A model generated the notes under the pieces. The model was not told the DNA's origin and ran no database searches. It saw nothing but the letters and a program-made list of their open reading frames with translations. From DATFDN01 sp963767645 (GTDB taxonomy: Bacteria > Pseudomonadota > Alphaproteobacteria > Acetobacterales > Acetobacteraceae): a stretch of DNA of 64,000 nucleotides. Location of the stretch: contig CAVYEW010000001.1 of the NCBI GenBank assembly GCA_963767645.1, forward strand, positions 1-64,000, given 5' to 3'. Below are positions 46,231 to 55,498 of this stretch, one piece after another. Numbering within the stretch: the first letter of the stretch is position 1; each line of letters begins with the position of its first letter. The position numbers and the translations under genes were made by a program.

Positions 46231-47145
46231 ATGCGGCTCAAGCTGTACCGCGCTGCCACAATGGCGGAGGCGATGGCGCGGGTTCGGGCCGAATTCGGGC
46301 CGGATGCGCTGATCCTCGCCACGCGCCGCGTCGCCGAGGGCGTGGAGGTCACGGCGGCGTTGGAGCCGGAGGCCCCGACGCTGCCTCCGCCCCTCCCCGC
46401 CGCACCGGATGCGGAGCGGGGCCGATTGCTCGCCTATCACGACGTTCCGCCCGCTCTGCGTCCGGCGCTGGAACAGGGAGCGCTTGAGGCGGCGCTCGCG
46501 GCTGTCCTGGCCTTCGCTCCGCTTCCGCTCGGCCGCGATCACCCGCCGATTCTGCTCGCCGGCCCGCCCGGAGCGGGCAAGACGCTGACTGCGGCGCGGC
46601 TCGCCACGCGCCTCGTCCTGGCCGGAACCGCGCCGCTCGTCATCACCGCGGACGGGCGCCGGGCCGGCGCAGTCGAGCAGCTCGCAGCCTTCACCCGGCT
46701 ATTGGGCATCGAACTCGTGGTCGCCAGCCACCCGGTCACGCTCGGCCGCGCCCTGGCCCGCCGTTTGCCGGGCGCTCCGGTTCTGGTGGACGCCTTCGGC
46801 ACCGACCCGTTCGATCCGGCGCAGCGGGAGGAGATGGCGGCCTTTGCGGCTACGGCCGGGGCGATCGTGGTCTTGGTACTCCCCGGGGGGCTGCACCCCG
46901 CGGAAGCGGCCGAGCTGGCGAGCGCCTTCGCCGAGGCCGGGGCGACGCTGCTGGTCGCCACGCGGCTCGACCAAGCACGCCGGTTGGGCGGGGTATTGGC
47001 GGCCGCTCACGCCGGCCGGCTCGCGCTGAGCGAGGCCGGGATCGGGCCAGGCGCGGCGGACGGGCTGACCGCGCTCACCCCCGCCTTCCTCGCTCAGCGC
47101 CTCGTCAAGGCCTCGCAACCGAGCCCAGTCGGACCAAGCCCATGA
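46231..47145 (+). CDS. flhF: FlhF-like SRP-type GTPase for flagellar placement
   Basis: 304-residue protein. The N-terminus MRLKLYRAATMAEAMARV with EFGPDALILATRRV is the FlhF basic domain. The G domain has P-loop GPPGAGKTLTAARLA, and TADGRRAGAVEQLAAF is the SRP-specific insertion. The usual DTAGR switch reads DAFGT, and TKxD reads TRLD, so GTP hydrolysis or binding may be altered. It is followed with a four-base overlap by the MinD-like partner flhG, which is frameshifted. No flagellar structural genes are in the window. Confidence 0.86.
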   Translation: MRLKLYRAATMAEAMARVRAEFGPDALILATRRVAEGVEVTAALEPEAPTLPPPLPAAPDAERGRLLAYHDVPPALRPALEQGALEAALAAVLAFAPLPLGRDHPPILLAGPPGAGKTLTAARLATRLVLAGTAPLVITADGRRAGAVEQLAAFTRLLGIELVVASHPVTLGRALARRLPGAPVLVDAFGTDPFDPAQREEMAAFAATAGAIVVLVLPGGLHPAEAAELASAFAEAGATLLVATRLDQARRLGGVLAAAHAGRLALSEAGIGPGAADGLTALTPAFLAQRLVKASQPSPVGPSP

Positions 47146-47898
47146 CCGCTGCACCGCCGCACGCTGGCCGCCTGATCGCCGTCGCCTCGGGCAAGGGAGG
47201 TGTCGGCAAGACTTGGCTTTCCATCACGCTTGCCCACGCGCTCGCGCGCCAGGGACACCGTGTGCTGCTGTTCGACGGCGATCTTGGCTTGGCGAACGTG
47301 GACATCCAGCTCGGCCTGACCCCCGAGCGCGATATCTCGGCCCTGCTGAGCGGTCGGGCGACGCTCGGCGAGTGCGTTACCCGCCACGGGGCGGGCGGGT
47401 TCGACATCCTGCCCGGCCGCTCCGGCTCCGGCGCGCTCGCCGCGCTCGACCCGGCGACCCTGGAGCGCGGGCTCGCCGCCCTGCGCGAAGCTGCCGGCCA
47501 TACCGATCTAGTCCTGCTCGACCTCGGCGCGGGCCTGGAGCGCGGCGTGCGCCGCATGGCGGCTTTCGCCGACATGCTGCTGGTAGTCGCGACCGAGGAG
47601 CCGACCAGCCTGACCGACGCCTATGCCGGTACTCAAGCTCCATGCGGCGGACCGACCGGGCGGCGATGCCCGTGTGATCGTCAACCAGGCGCCCTCCCGT
47701 GCCGGAGGGGAACGGACCCACGCCACCCTCCTGCGCGCCTGTCAGGCGTTTCTCGGCACGGCACCGCCGCTCGCCGGCGTGATCCGCCGCGACGAGCGGG
47801 TGCGCGAGGCGATCCGGCGCCAAGCCCTGCTGCTGGCCCGCCATCCCACCTCTATCGCTGCCGGCGATGTTGAGCAGATCGCCCACGCCCTGGTATGA
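47142..47898 (+). pseudogene. flhG: FlhG/MinD-like ATPase with a single frameshift
   Basis: ParA/MinD ATPase that partners FlhF. The start MTAAPPHAGRLIAVASGKGG with Walker A GKGGVGKT, LFDGDLGLANVD and LVLLDLGAGLERGV are intact. At about 47628 the frame shifts: after DAYA the expected VLKLHAADRPGG continues only if one G of GCCGGTAC is removed, and that frame then runs to 47898 with VIVNQAPSRAGGERTHA and the family C-terminus ALV. Unshifted translation ends at 47873 in nonsense sequence. It may be a sequencing error, a real mutation or, less likely, recoding; no slippery heptamer is seen. Confidence 0.85.
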
Positions 47899-47936
47899 AA
47901 TCTTCTCGCGGGCGCGATTCCCGCGAGGAGCGGCAA

Positions 47937-49835
47937 ATGAGCCTGATCCGCGGCGGCAGCCGCGATTTGCGCGTGGACTTCTTCCGCGGCTTGGCGCTGT
48001 GGTGGATCTACACGGACCACATTCCGGGCGACGTTCTCGGCGACTGGAGCCTGCGCAACTTCGCACTGTGCGACGCCACCGAGGTGTTCGTCCTGCTGGC
48101 GGGCTATGGAGCTGGCCTTGCCTATGGGCGCACCGCCCTGCGGACCGGCTTCCTGCCGGCCGCCGCCGCCGTGGTGCAGCGCGCCTGGACCCTCTACATT
48201 GCTCATATCTTCCTCTTCGTCGTGTTCTCCGCCCAGGTCGGCTTCTCCGCGGCGGCCCTGGCGCGCGCCAACTATCTCGACGAGAGTAAGCTCGATGTGC
48301 TGGCCGACCGGCCCTACCAGGCGCTGCTGGAGGCGCTGACCCTACGCTACCAGCCGAGCCTGCTGAACATCCTGCCGCTCTATGTGGTGCTGCTGATGAT
48401 GCTGGTGCCGGCGCTGCCGCTGCTGCGCTTCCCCCGGATACTCGCGGCACTATCGGTTTGCCTGTATGTCGTCGCGCGGGCCGGTGAGCTCAATCTTCCG
48501 TCCTGGACCGGGGGCGGATGGTTCTTCGACCCGTTCGCCTGGCAGTTGCTGTTCATCGGCGGCGCGATCCTGGCCTGCTGTCCGATCCGCCTGCCGTCGC
48601 GCCCGCGCCTGCTTGACGCGGCGGCACTCCTCGTCGTCGCGTTCGGGCTCGCGGTGATCTACCTGGTGTGGGGGCGGGCGGCCACTGGCTTCCTGCTGCC
48701 GCTTCCGGTGATCCATGCGTTGCTGTGGATGGACAAGACCACCCTCGACCCGCTGCGCGTCGCCTCCATCGCCGCGCTGCTCTGGGGCGTGGTGCGGCTG
48801 GTGCCGGCCGAGGCCGGCTGGCTGCGATGGCGCATCGCCAAGCCTCTCGTGCTCATGGGCCAGCATTCGCTGCCGGTGTTCTGCTGGGGCATCTTCATCG
48901 GGTTCTTCGGACGCATGCTCCTGGAGTGGCGCTTTGATGCGCTCATGCAGCTGGTGGTGAACCTGGGCGGCGCCGCGGCCATGATCGCGGTCGCACTGGT
49001 GGCCGCCTGGTATGGCGCACATGGCCGACGCGCTCGCGAGGCATCGCCGACCGCGATCCCGCCTGCCTCCACCGCCTCGCGTATCCAGCCCCGGACCAAA
49101 GTACTCCTGCTCATCGCAGCTCTCGTCCTCGGGAGGCTGGGTTCTGCCCCAGCATTTGCCGGGGTACCCGATCTCTGCCCCGCTGAAGCGGCGTTCATGC
49201 TGCCGAGCGAGCGGCTGTCGGCGTTCGCGCGCGCGGTGCATGCGGCAGGGCCGGTCGACATTCTTGCCGTCGGGTCCGCAAGTACGGCCGAGAGCGGTGC
49301 GGCCTACCCGCGGGTGATGGTGGAATCGCTCCAGGCGGCGTTCCCCAAGGCAACTCTCCGCTTAGACGTACGCGGCCGGCGAGGACTGACCGCCGCTGAG
49401 ATGCTCGACTTAGTGATCAAGGCGCTACCCGAGCGCCGCTACGCCCTGGTGTTGTGGCAGACCGGCACCGTGGACGCCGTGCGCGGGCTGCGGCCGGAGG
49501 AGCTTGCCGACGCGCTGGAGAAGGGAGCGGCGGAAATCGCTGCCGCCGGCGCGGACCTCGTGCTGGTCGATCCGCAATTCAGCCGCTTCCTGAGCGCCAA
49601 TGTCGATCTCACGCCCTATGAGCTGGCGATGGAACATGCGGCCAGCCTGCCCGGCGTGGTGCTGTTTCGCCGCTACGAGCTCATGCGGGATTGGGCGAGC
49701 AGCGGCGGCCTGGACGTAGAGACGGCCGCCCCGGCGAAACGCTCCGAGGCCGCCGCCCTGATCCATGCCTGCGTGGGGCGAGCCTTGGCGGATTTCATAC
49801 TGGCCGGGACCGGGGCGCAGCTCGTCGGGCAGTGA
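47937..49835 (+). CDS. OpgC-like membrane acyltransferase fused to an SGNH-hydrolase-like domain
   Basis: 632 residues from ATG 47937, which has GAGGAG eight bases upstream; an ATG at 47895 overlapping flhG is the alternative. The first 370 residues are an OpgC-type multi-pass acyltransferase: DLRVDFFRGLALWWIYTDHI, CDATEVFVLLAGYGAGLAYG, and about ten helices. OpgC succinylates periplasmic glucans. A second hydrophobic segment (VLLLIAALVLGRLGSAPAFA) looks like an internal signal, followed by a periplasmic domain with ILAVGSASTAESG and VLVDPQFS resembling SGNH hydrolases. The fusion suggests periplasmic O-acylation of a glycan. No GDSx consensus serine is certain. Confidence 0.82.
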   Translation: MSLIRGGSRDLRVDFFRGLALWWIYTDHIPGDVLGDWSLRNFALCDATEVFVLLAGYGAGLAYGRTALRTGFLPAAAAVVQRAWTLYIAHIFLFVVFSAQVGFSAAALARANYLDESKLDVLADRPYQALLEALTLRYQPSLLNILPLYVVLLMMLVPALPLLRFPRILAALSVCLYVVARAGELNLPSWTGGGWFFDPFAWQLLFIGGAILACCPIRLPSRPRLLDAAALLVVAFGLAVIYLVWGRAATGFLLPLPVIHALLWMDKTTLDPLRVASIAALLWGVVRLVPAEAGWLRWRIAKPLVLMGQHSLPVFCWGIFIGFFGRMLLEWRFDALMQLVVNLGGAAAMIAVALVAAWYGAHGRRAREASPTAIPPASTASRIQPRTKVLLLIAALVLGRLGSAPAFAGVPDLCPAEAAFMLPSERLSAFARAVHAAGPVDILAVGSASTAESGAAYPRVMVESLQAAFPKATLRLDVRGRRGLTAAEMLDLVIKALPERRYALVLWQTGTVDAVRGLRPEELADALEKGAAEIAAAGADLVLVDPQFSRFLSANVDLTPYELAMEHAASLPGVVLFRRYELMRDWASSGGLDVETAAPAKRSEAAALIHACVGRALADFILAGTGAQLVGQ

Positions 49836-49853
49836 GACCAGGCGCGATCGGTG

Positions 49854-52451
49854 TCACCGCTTGCTCGGCCGCGGCCGCACGCTGGCCAGCAGGGCGGGAA
49901 TGAACAGCAGGCTGGCCAGCAAGGTGCAGCCCAGGCTGATGAGCAGCAGGTTCCCCATGCTCGCCGTCCCCGGATGCCGCGACAGCGCAAGCGAGCCAAA
50001 CGCCGTCCCGGTAGTCAGCGCCGAGAACAGGATGGCGCGCGCCGTCGGCGAGGCGAGCACCATCCGCCGGCCCTCGCGCCAGTTCATGACGAAGTACACG
50101 TTGAACGAGACGCCGACCCCGAGCAGCAGCGGCAGGGCGATGATGTTGGCGTAGTTCAGCGGCAGCGGCATCACCACGATCACGAGCAGCGTCAGCAGCC
50201 CCGCCATCAGCAGCGGCGCCATTACCAGCGCGGCGTCGCGGATGCTGCGCAACGCGAGCAGCAGGATCAGGGCGATCGCCCCCAGTGCGTAGGCGGCGGC
50301 ATCGCGGAACGCCGCCATGATCGTATGGCTGGTCTCCTGGATCGTGATCGCCGGTCCGCCGGCATCGGGCGCTACCGCGCGCACCTGATCGACAAAGGCG
50401 CTGAGTTGGCCACCGGTCTTGTCGGAGATCAGCTTCGGCACGACTTGGATGCGCGTGCGCCCGTCGGGCAGCACCCAGTCGCGCTTCACGCTGTCCGGTA
50501 TCGAGGCCAGGGTGACGGGCTCGGCACTGAGCGAGAGCCGGAGCTGGTCCAGCTCGCTCGGCAGAAAGCGGGTCAGCGCCTCGTTGGTGGCGGTCAGCAC
50601 CGCATCGGGCGCGGTCGTCAGCCGGCGCAGGGCGTCGGCGAGCGGAACCATCGCCGAGCCGGCCGGCAGGTGCGGCAAGGCAGGCTCGATCTGCGCCAAG
50701 GCCGTCTTGGCGGCCATCCGGATATCGGCCGGCGTAGCGGGGGCGCCCGCTGGCGGGGCGGACAGGGTCGGCCCCAGGATCTGCTGCGCATCGGCCAGGA
50801 TCGCGAGCTTCTGCTCCTGGTCCGCCGGGATGAAGCTGTCGATCGAACGGACGCTCAGCACGCTCGGCAGCTGGCGCAGCTTCGCCGCGACCGGCGCGAC
50901 CGAGGCCACCGAGGGTTCCATGATGTCGATTGTGTAGGGGTTCGTCACCGGCGATGCGATAAGGTCCTGAAGTGTCCGCATCGCCTCGGTGTTCGGGTTC
51001 TTGGTGTGCAGCGGGTTGGAGTCGAAGGCGAGGTGCGGCGAGACCACCATCGCGGCGATGCCTGCCGCGGCAAAGGCGGCAAGGATCGGTTTGCGGCGGA
51101 TCGTGACCGCCGCATCCAGGCGAGCCGCCCAGCGGAAGCCGACTTCGGTGACTTCGCCGCGCGGGCGGAACAGCGCGATCGCGGCCGGCAGGAACGTCAT
51201 CGTGCAGACGAAGGCGATCAGCATACCCACGCCGGCGATCAGGCCGAGCTCGGCCACGCCCACGAAGTCAGTCGGCACGAAGGCCAGGAACCCGGCGGCG
51301 GTAGCGACCGAGGCGATCAGGATCTGCACGCCGGTCCGCGCCCCGGTGCGGCGCAGCGCCTCGGCCAAGTCGCCCACCTCATAGCGCCGCTCGCGATAGC
51401 GCACGGCGAACTGGATCGCGAAATCGACCGCGATGCCGACGAACAGCACGCCGAAGCCGACCGAGACCAGATTGAGCGTGCCCACCGCCGCGGCCGCGAA
51501 CAGCAGCGTGAGCGACAGACCAAGCACCAGCGTCAGCAGGATCGGAACGATCAGCCGCCACGTCGTGACCGCCAGGAACAGCCACAGCGTGATCAGCACG
51601 ATGCTGCCGGCCAGCCCCCAGACGGCTCCTTCGGCGACGGACGCGAACTCCTCATCAGACAGCGCGACCGAGCCGGTGATGCGGACCCGGGCAGCGCCTG
51701 ACTTCACGAAGGGAAGCTCGGCGGCCGCGCGTTCGATAGCGGCCACCGCCGCCCCACCGGGCTCCAGTGCTCCGAAATCGAGCTTGGGTTGCGCCAGGAC
51801 GAACACGTATTTGCCTGCAAGGTCCGCCATCCCGCCGCCCAGCAGGGTCTGCCACGACAAGGGTTGCGGATGTCCCTCCAGGGCGCTGCGGATCGTCTGC
51901 GCGAACCCGCGCAGCACGGGGTCGTACGGTGTCAGATCCGCCTGGCCCTGCGCGGCGCCCATGCCGAGCAAGGCGAGCGCGGAGAACAGGCCGCGCGCGC
52001 TGGGGTCCGCCACCAGCTGCCCCAGGAAGGGTTGCGCGCTGATGAGGCTGTTGGATAAGGCCGTGAGTTGCTTCGGATCGAGATACAGCAGGCCTTCCTG
52101 CGCGAAGAATGGCGAGGCATCAGGGCGCGTCACGGAACGGAAGCTCGTCTTGTCTTCCGATAGCCGGGCCGCAAGCGCTGCCGCGGTGGCCTGGGCCTCC
52201 TCCGGCTCCGCGGCGTCGATCACCATCACGAGCAGGTCGCTGAATTGTGGGAAGTCGCGCGCGAACCGGGCCTCGGCTTGGCGGAAGGCGAGGCGGTTGG
52301 AGAACATCTGGTCCGTGTCGGTGCTCACGCCGAGATGACCGGCGGCGTAGAGGCAGGACAGCAAGGCCGCGAGGACACCGGCTGCTACCACCAGGAGTGC
52401 GCGGCGGCGGCATACGTCCACCACGCTGACGGGCAGGTTTCGAAGCGACAT
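49854..52451 (-). CDS. hpnN: Hopanoid-associated RND transporter
   Basis: 865-residue MMPL/RND-family membrane protein. After the first helix the periplasmic loop begins VSTDTDQMFSNRLAFRQAEARF, as in HpnN; the two membrane bundles have the RND pattern, with YRERRYEVGDLAEALRRTG between helices and NWREGRRMVLASPTARAI in the second half. HpnN moves hopanoids to the outer membrane. No other hopanoid gene is in the window, so the assignment rests on sequence. Its start ATG 52451 is divergent from the MetE-like gene, 137 bases away. Confidence 0.85.
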   Translation of the reverse strand: MSLRNLPVSVVDVCRRRALLVVAAGVLAALLSCLYAAGHLGVSTDTDQMFSNRLAFRQAEARFARDFPQFSDLLVMVIDAAEPEEAQATAAALAARLSEDKTSFRSVTRPDASPFFAQEGLLYLDPKQLTALSNSLISAQPFLGQLVADPSARGLFSALALLGMGAAQGQADLTPYDPVLRGFAQTIRSALEGHPQPLSWQTLLGGGMADLAGKYVFVLAQPKLDFGALEPGGAAVAAIERAAAELPFVKSGAARVRITGSVALSDEEFASVAEGAVWGLAGSIVLITLWLFLAVTTWRLIVPILLTLVLGLSLTLLFAAAAVGTLNLVSVGFGVLFVGIAVDFAIQFAVRYRERRYEVGDLAEALRRTGARTGVQILIASVATAAGFLAFVPTDFVGVAELGLIAGVGMLIAFVCTMTFLPAAIALFRPRGEVTEVGFRWAARLDAAVTIRRKPILAAFAAAGIAAMVVSPHLAFDSNPLHTKNPNTEAMRTLQDLIASPVTNPYTIDIMEPSVASVAPVAAKLRQLPSVLSVRSIDSFIPADQEQKLAILADAQQILGPTLSAPPAGAPATPADIRMAAKTALAQIEPALPHLPAGSAMVPLADALRRLTTAPDAVLTATNEALTRFLPSELDQLRLSLSAEPVTLASIPDSVKRDWVLPDGRTRIQVVPKLISDKTGGQLSAFVDQVRAVAPDAGGPAITIQETSHTIMAAFRDAAAYALGAIALILLLALRSIRDAALVMAPLLMAGLLTLLVIVVMPLPLNYANIIALPLLLGVGVSFNVYFVMNWREGRRMVLASPTARAILFSALTTGTAFGSLALSRHPGTASMGNLLLISLGCTLLASLLFIPALLASVRPRPSKR

Positions 52452-52588
52452 ATCGCCTGGGTCTTAGTGGGTCCAGGCCGCTCGGTCCACCGCCGCTGCG
52501 ACGCACTGCCGGCACACGCGCGCGAGCAGCCCTTGCCAGTCGCATGCGCCGCGTCAGAGTGGCGGCAGGTCAGGTTTGGAGTCCTGCC

Positions 52589-53710
52589 ATGCCGAATTTC
52601 GAGACGCGCCAACGTCCTCCCTTCCGGGCCGACCATGTCGGCAGCCTGCTGCGTCCGCCCGAGCTGGCCGAGGCGCGCGCTGCGCACAAAGCTGGGCGAT
52701 TGGGCGCCGATGCGCTGCGTGTCGTGGAAGACCGTTGCATCGATCGCGCCGTCGCGCGGCAGGAGGAGATCGGGCTACGCGCGGCAACCGACGGCGAATA
52801 CCGGCGCGCCTACTGGCATTACGACTTCGTCTCTGGCCTCGAGGGCGTCGAGGTCTATGAGCCCGAGCAGAAGATCCAGTTCAAGGGCGCCACCTTGCCG
52901 CACGCGCTGCGCGTGAACGGCCGTATCGCGTACCGCAGGCCGATCATGGTGGATGATTTCCGCTATCTCGCGGACCGGGTGCGCACGGCGATGCCGAAAC
53001 AGACCATCCCCTCGCCATCGGTGGTGCATTTCCGGGGTGGACGCGGGGCCATCGACCGGCAGGCCTATCCCGAGCTGGAGTCATTCTTCGCCGATCTCGG
53101 CGAGGCGTATCGCGCCGCCATCCGCGCCTTCGCCGATGCGGGCTGCCGCTACCTGCAACTCGACGAAGTGTATATCGCCTATCTGTGCGACCCTGCACAG
53201 GTCGAAGGTCTGAAGGCGCGCGGCGAGCATGTGGAGGGCCTGCTCGGGACCTATGCCGAGCTGATCAACCGCGCCATCGCCGATCGGCCAAGCGACATGA
53301 CCGTGTCGATGCACCTATGCCGCGGCAATTTCCGCTCCACCTGGGTCGCGGCCGGAGGCTACGAGCCGGTGGCGGACACCTTGTTCAACCGTATCAACGC
53401 CGATGCCTACTTCATGGAATACGACACCGAACGCGCCGGCGGCTTCGAGCCGCTGCGCTTCGTGCCGCACGGCAGGAAGATCGTGGTCCTGGGTCTGGTG
53501 ACAAGCAAGACCGGCGCCCTGGAGACCAAGGACGAGCTGAAGCGGCGCATCGACGCCGCCGCCAGATATCTGCCCCTGGAGCAGTTAGCGTTGAGCCCAC
53601 AATGCGGTTTCGCAAGCACCGAGGAGGGAAACGCGCTGGACGAGGAGCAGCAATGGGCGAAGCTGCGCCTGTGCGTGGAGGTGGCGCGGGAGGTGTGGGG
53701 GGCGGTGTGA
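52589..53710 (+). CDS. MetE-like cobalamin-independent methyltransferase, C-terminal-domain type
   Basis: 373-residue barrel protein corresponding to the catalytic half of methionine synthase MetE, as in YxjG/YxjH. Zinc ligands are visible: His242 and Cys244 in MHLCRGN, Glu277 in YFMEYD and Cys339 in SPQCGF. The N-terminal FRADHVGSLLRPPEL is the family start. Without the N-terminal half it probably does not use triglutamated folate, so the methyl donor and acceptor are uncertain. ATG 52589 has TTGGAG upstream. I see no riboswitch in the 137-base leader. Confidence 0.9.
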   Translation: MPNFETRQRPPFRADHVGSLLRPPELAEARAAHKAGRLGADALRVVEDRCIDRAVARQEEIGLRAATDGEYRRAYWHYDFVSGLEGVEVYEPEQKIQFKGATLPHALRVNGRIAYRRPIMVDDFRYLADRVRTAMPKQTIPSPSVVHFRGGRGAIDRQAYPELESFFADLGEAYRAAIRAFADAGCRYLQLDEVYIAYLCDPAQVEGLKARGEHVEGLLGTYAELINRAIADRPSDMTVSMHLCRGNFRSTWVAAGGYEPVADTLFNRINADAYFMEYDTERAGGFEPLRFVPHGRKIVVLGLVTSKTGALETKDELKRRIDAAARYLPLEQLALSPQCGFASTEEGNALDEEQQWAKLRLCVEVAREVWGAV

Positions 53711-53715
53711 GGCTC

Positions 53716-53751
53716 ACCTCCCTCTCCGCCCCCAGGCGCGGAGAGGGAGGT
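53716..53751. repeat. GC-rich hairpin after the MetE-like gene
   Basis: Perfect 14-bp stem (53716-53729 ACCTCCCTCTCCGC with 53738-53751) and an 8-base loop, five bases after the stop codon. The stem sequence is related to the repeats at 3722 and 29868. It may also serve as a terminator for both converging genes. Confidence 0.7.
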
Positions 53752-53822
53752 AAGCCGGCGCTCATGCGAGCGCCCTGCCGAAGATGTGTGGATACCGTAG
53801 CGGGAAGGGATTGGGGGAGAGA

Positions 53823-54251
53823 CTACTTCTTCTCCCCACCCCCATGCTGCTCCATGTAGGTGCGGGTGTGGTGATGCACCTCGCCTTTCTCGTCGCGATA
53901 CTCGCGCGATTTCAGGTCATCGGAGCCAGACTGGCTTCCACCCTGCTTGCCCTCTCCGCCGCGGCCGGGGGCGGAGGAACCGCTGTGGCCGCTTTCATGC
54001 GACGAGCCATGGCGGCTCTCCGAGCCGTGAGAGGAGGAGTGGCTTCCCGAGGAATGGCCGCTGGACTGCTGGCTCGAGTGACTGCTTGAAGAGGATTTCC
54101 CGCCTGATTCGTGCGAACGGGCCTCGCTCGCCGGAGTCGTGCCCTTGGTACGGCCGGCCTCGCGGTTCTCCTTCAGCCGTCCGTCATGCTCGGGGTCCTT
54201 GACGTTGCCTTGCTGGCCGCTCTCGTGCCCGCTGCGATGCTGCGTTGCCAT
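53823..54251 (-). CDS. Ser/His/Gly-rich small protein, probable stress protein
   Basis: 142-residue low-complexity protein. It starts MATQHRSGHESGQQGNVKDP with GGAGAA upstream, has a basic/acidic segment (HDGRLKENREAGRTKG), then about 60 residues of Ser, His, Gly and Glu, and ends DLKSREYRDEKGEVHHHTRT. No domain or signal peptide is recognised. The composition suggests an intrinsically disordered, hydrophilic protein like desiccation or general stress proteins. An EcfG-type promoter upstream supports that. Metal binding by the His-rich part is possible but unproven. Confidence 0.72.
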   Translation of the reverse strand: MATQHRSGHESGQQGNVKDPEHDGRLKENREAGRTKGTTPASEARSHESGGKSSSSSHSSQQSSGHSSGSHSSSHGSESRHGSSHESGHSGSSAPGRGGEGKQGGSQSGSDDLKSREYRDEKGEVHHHTRTYMEQHGGGEKK

Positions 54252-54376
54252 GTGCGCTTCTCCGTATGCCGCCCCGTCGCGGGTGGCTCCGGGCGCACAA
54301 CGCTGGTCTCCTCGCCTGAGGTTGCAGGGTTTGGCGCGAACGTGACGTCCCGTGCCGCTCGGCCCTCCCTTGGCGC

Positions 54377-54401
54377 AACCCTTCCGAGCGTGGAGCGTTC
54401 C
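54377..54401 (-). promoter_or_regulatory. EcfG-type (general stress) promoter for the Ser/His-rich protein
   Basis: On the minus strand GGAAC (54401-54397), 17 bases, then GTT (54379-54377) match the alphaproteobacterial EcfG/sigmaT consensus GGAAC-N16/17-GTT. It lies 126 bases before the start of the Ser/His-rich gene in the divergent gap with the inositol phosphate synthase. Confidence 0.6.
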
Positions 54402-54426
54402 CCGCCCGATGCGAGCGGGGTCAGGG

Positions 54427-55497
54427 ATGCCGAAACTGCGGGTCGCGATCGCCGGGGTTGGCAACTGCGCCTCCTCCCTGGTGCAGGGGGTGAGGTTCTA
54501 CGCGGATGCGGACCCGGCCGAACGCGTGCCCGGCCTGATGCATGTCTCGCTCGGCGGGTATCATGTCAGGGATGTCGAGTTCTCGGCCGCCTTCGACGTG
54601 ACCGAAACCAAGGTCGGGCGCGATCTCGCGGAGGCGATCGGGGCAGCGCCGAACAACACCCATGTGTTTGCGGATGTGCCGCCGACGGGCGTCACGGTCC
54701 GGCGCGGCCCGACCCTGGACGGCATCGGCCGGTATCTCCACGACGCGCTCCAGGAATCCGATGCGCCGCCCGTGGACGTGGCCGCCATCCTGCGCCGCAG
54801 CGAGACGGATGTCCTCGTCTGCTACCTGCCGGTGGGCTCGGAGAAGGCCGCCCGCGCCTACGCCGAGGCGGCGCTGGCCGCCGGCTGCGCGTTCGTCAAC
54901 TGCATCCCGGTCTTCATCGCCTCCGATCCCGACTGGAGCGCCCGCTTCGCCGCCCGCAAGCTGCCGCTCATCGGCGACGACGTGAAAAGCCAGGTCGGCG
55001 CCACCATCGTCCATCGGATGCTGACGGAGCTGTTCCGCGAGCGCGGCGTGCGCGTGGACCGCACCTATCAGCTCAATTTCGGCGGCAACACCGATTTCCT
55101 GAACATGCTGGAGCGCGAGCGCCTGGAATCGAAGAAGCTGTCCAAGACCAGGGCCGTCACCAGCCAGCTCGGCGCGCCGCTGCCCGCGCGCGCGGTGCAT
55201 GTCGGCCCCAGCGACTATGTCGAGTGGCTGGACGACCGGAAATGGTGCTATATCAGGATGGAGGGCACCACCTTCGGCAACGTCCCGATCCATTGCGAGC
55301 TGAAGCTGGAGGTCTGGGATTCGCCCAACTCGGCCGGCGTGGTGATCGACGCGGTGCGGCTCGCCAAGCTGGCATTGGATCGCGGCATCGGCGGCGCGCT
55401 GACCGGGCCATGCGCCTCGCTGATGAAGAGCCCCCCCGAGCAGTTTTCCGACCACGAGGCGCGCGCGCTGACCGAGGCGTTCATCGCCGGCGCCTGA
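54427..55497 (+). CDS. ino1: Inositol-3-phosphate synthase
   Basis: 356-residue short-form myo-inositol-phosphate synthase, which cyclises glucose-6-phosphate. The NAD loop is VAIAGVGNCASSLVQGV, and GDDVKSQVGATIVHR, YQLNFGGNTDFLNM and the lysine-rich ESKKLSKTRA contain the conserved active-site residues. Length is that of actinobacterial/archaeal enzymes, not eukaryotic Ino1. ATG 54427 follows AGGG. One base separates it from a histidine phosphatase that could dephosphorylate its product, and it converges with a glycosyltransferase/deacetylase operon, suggesting an inositol-containing glycan. Confidence 0.94.
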   Translation: MPKLRVAIAGVGNCASSLVQGVRFYADADPAERVPGLMHVSLGGYHVRDVEFSAAFDVTETKVGRDLAEAIGAAPNNTHVFADVPPTGVTVRRGPTLDGIGRYLHDALQESDAPPVDVAAILRRSETDVLVCYLPVGSEKAARAYAEAALAAGCAFVNCIPVFIASDPDWSARFAARKLPLIGDDVKSQVGATIVHRMLTELFRERGVRVDRTYQLNFGGNTDFLNMLERERLESKKLSKTRAVTSQLGAPLPARAVHVGPSDYVEWLDDRKWCYIRMEGTTFGNVPIHCELKLEVWDSPNSAGVVIDAVRLAKLALDRGIGGALTGPCASLMKSPPEQFSDHEARALTEAFIAGA

Positions 55498-55498
55498 C

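Noticed and set aside
47620..47640. Programmed ribosomal frameshift in flhG
   Set aside because: No slippery heptamer, downstream pseudoknot or internal Shine-Dalgarno signal is apparent. Mutation or sequence error is simpler.
52452..52588. SAM or cobalamin riboswitch in front of the MetE-like gene
   Set aside because: The leader is only 137 bases, shared with divergent hpnN, and shows none of the conserved riboswitch helices.
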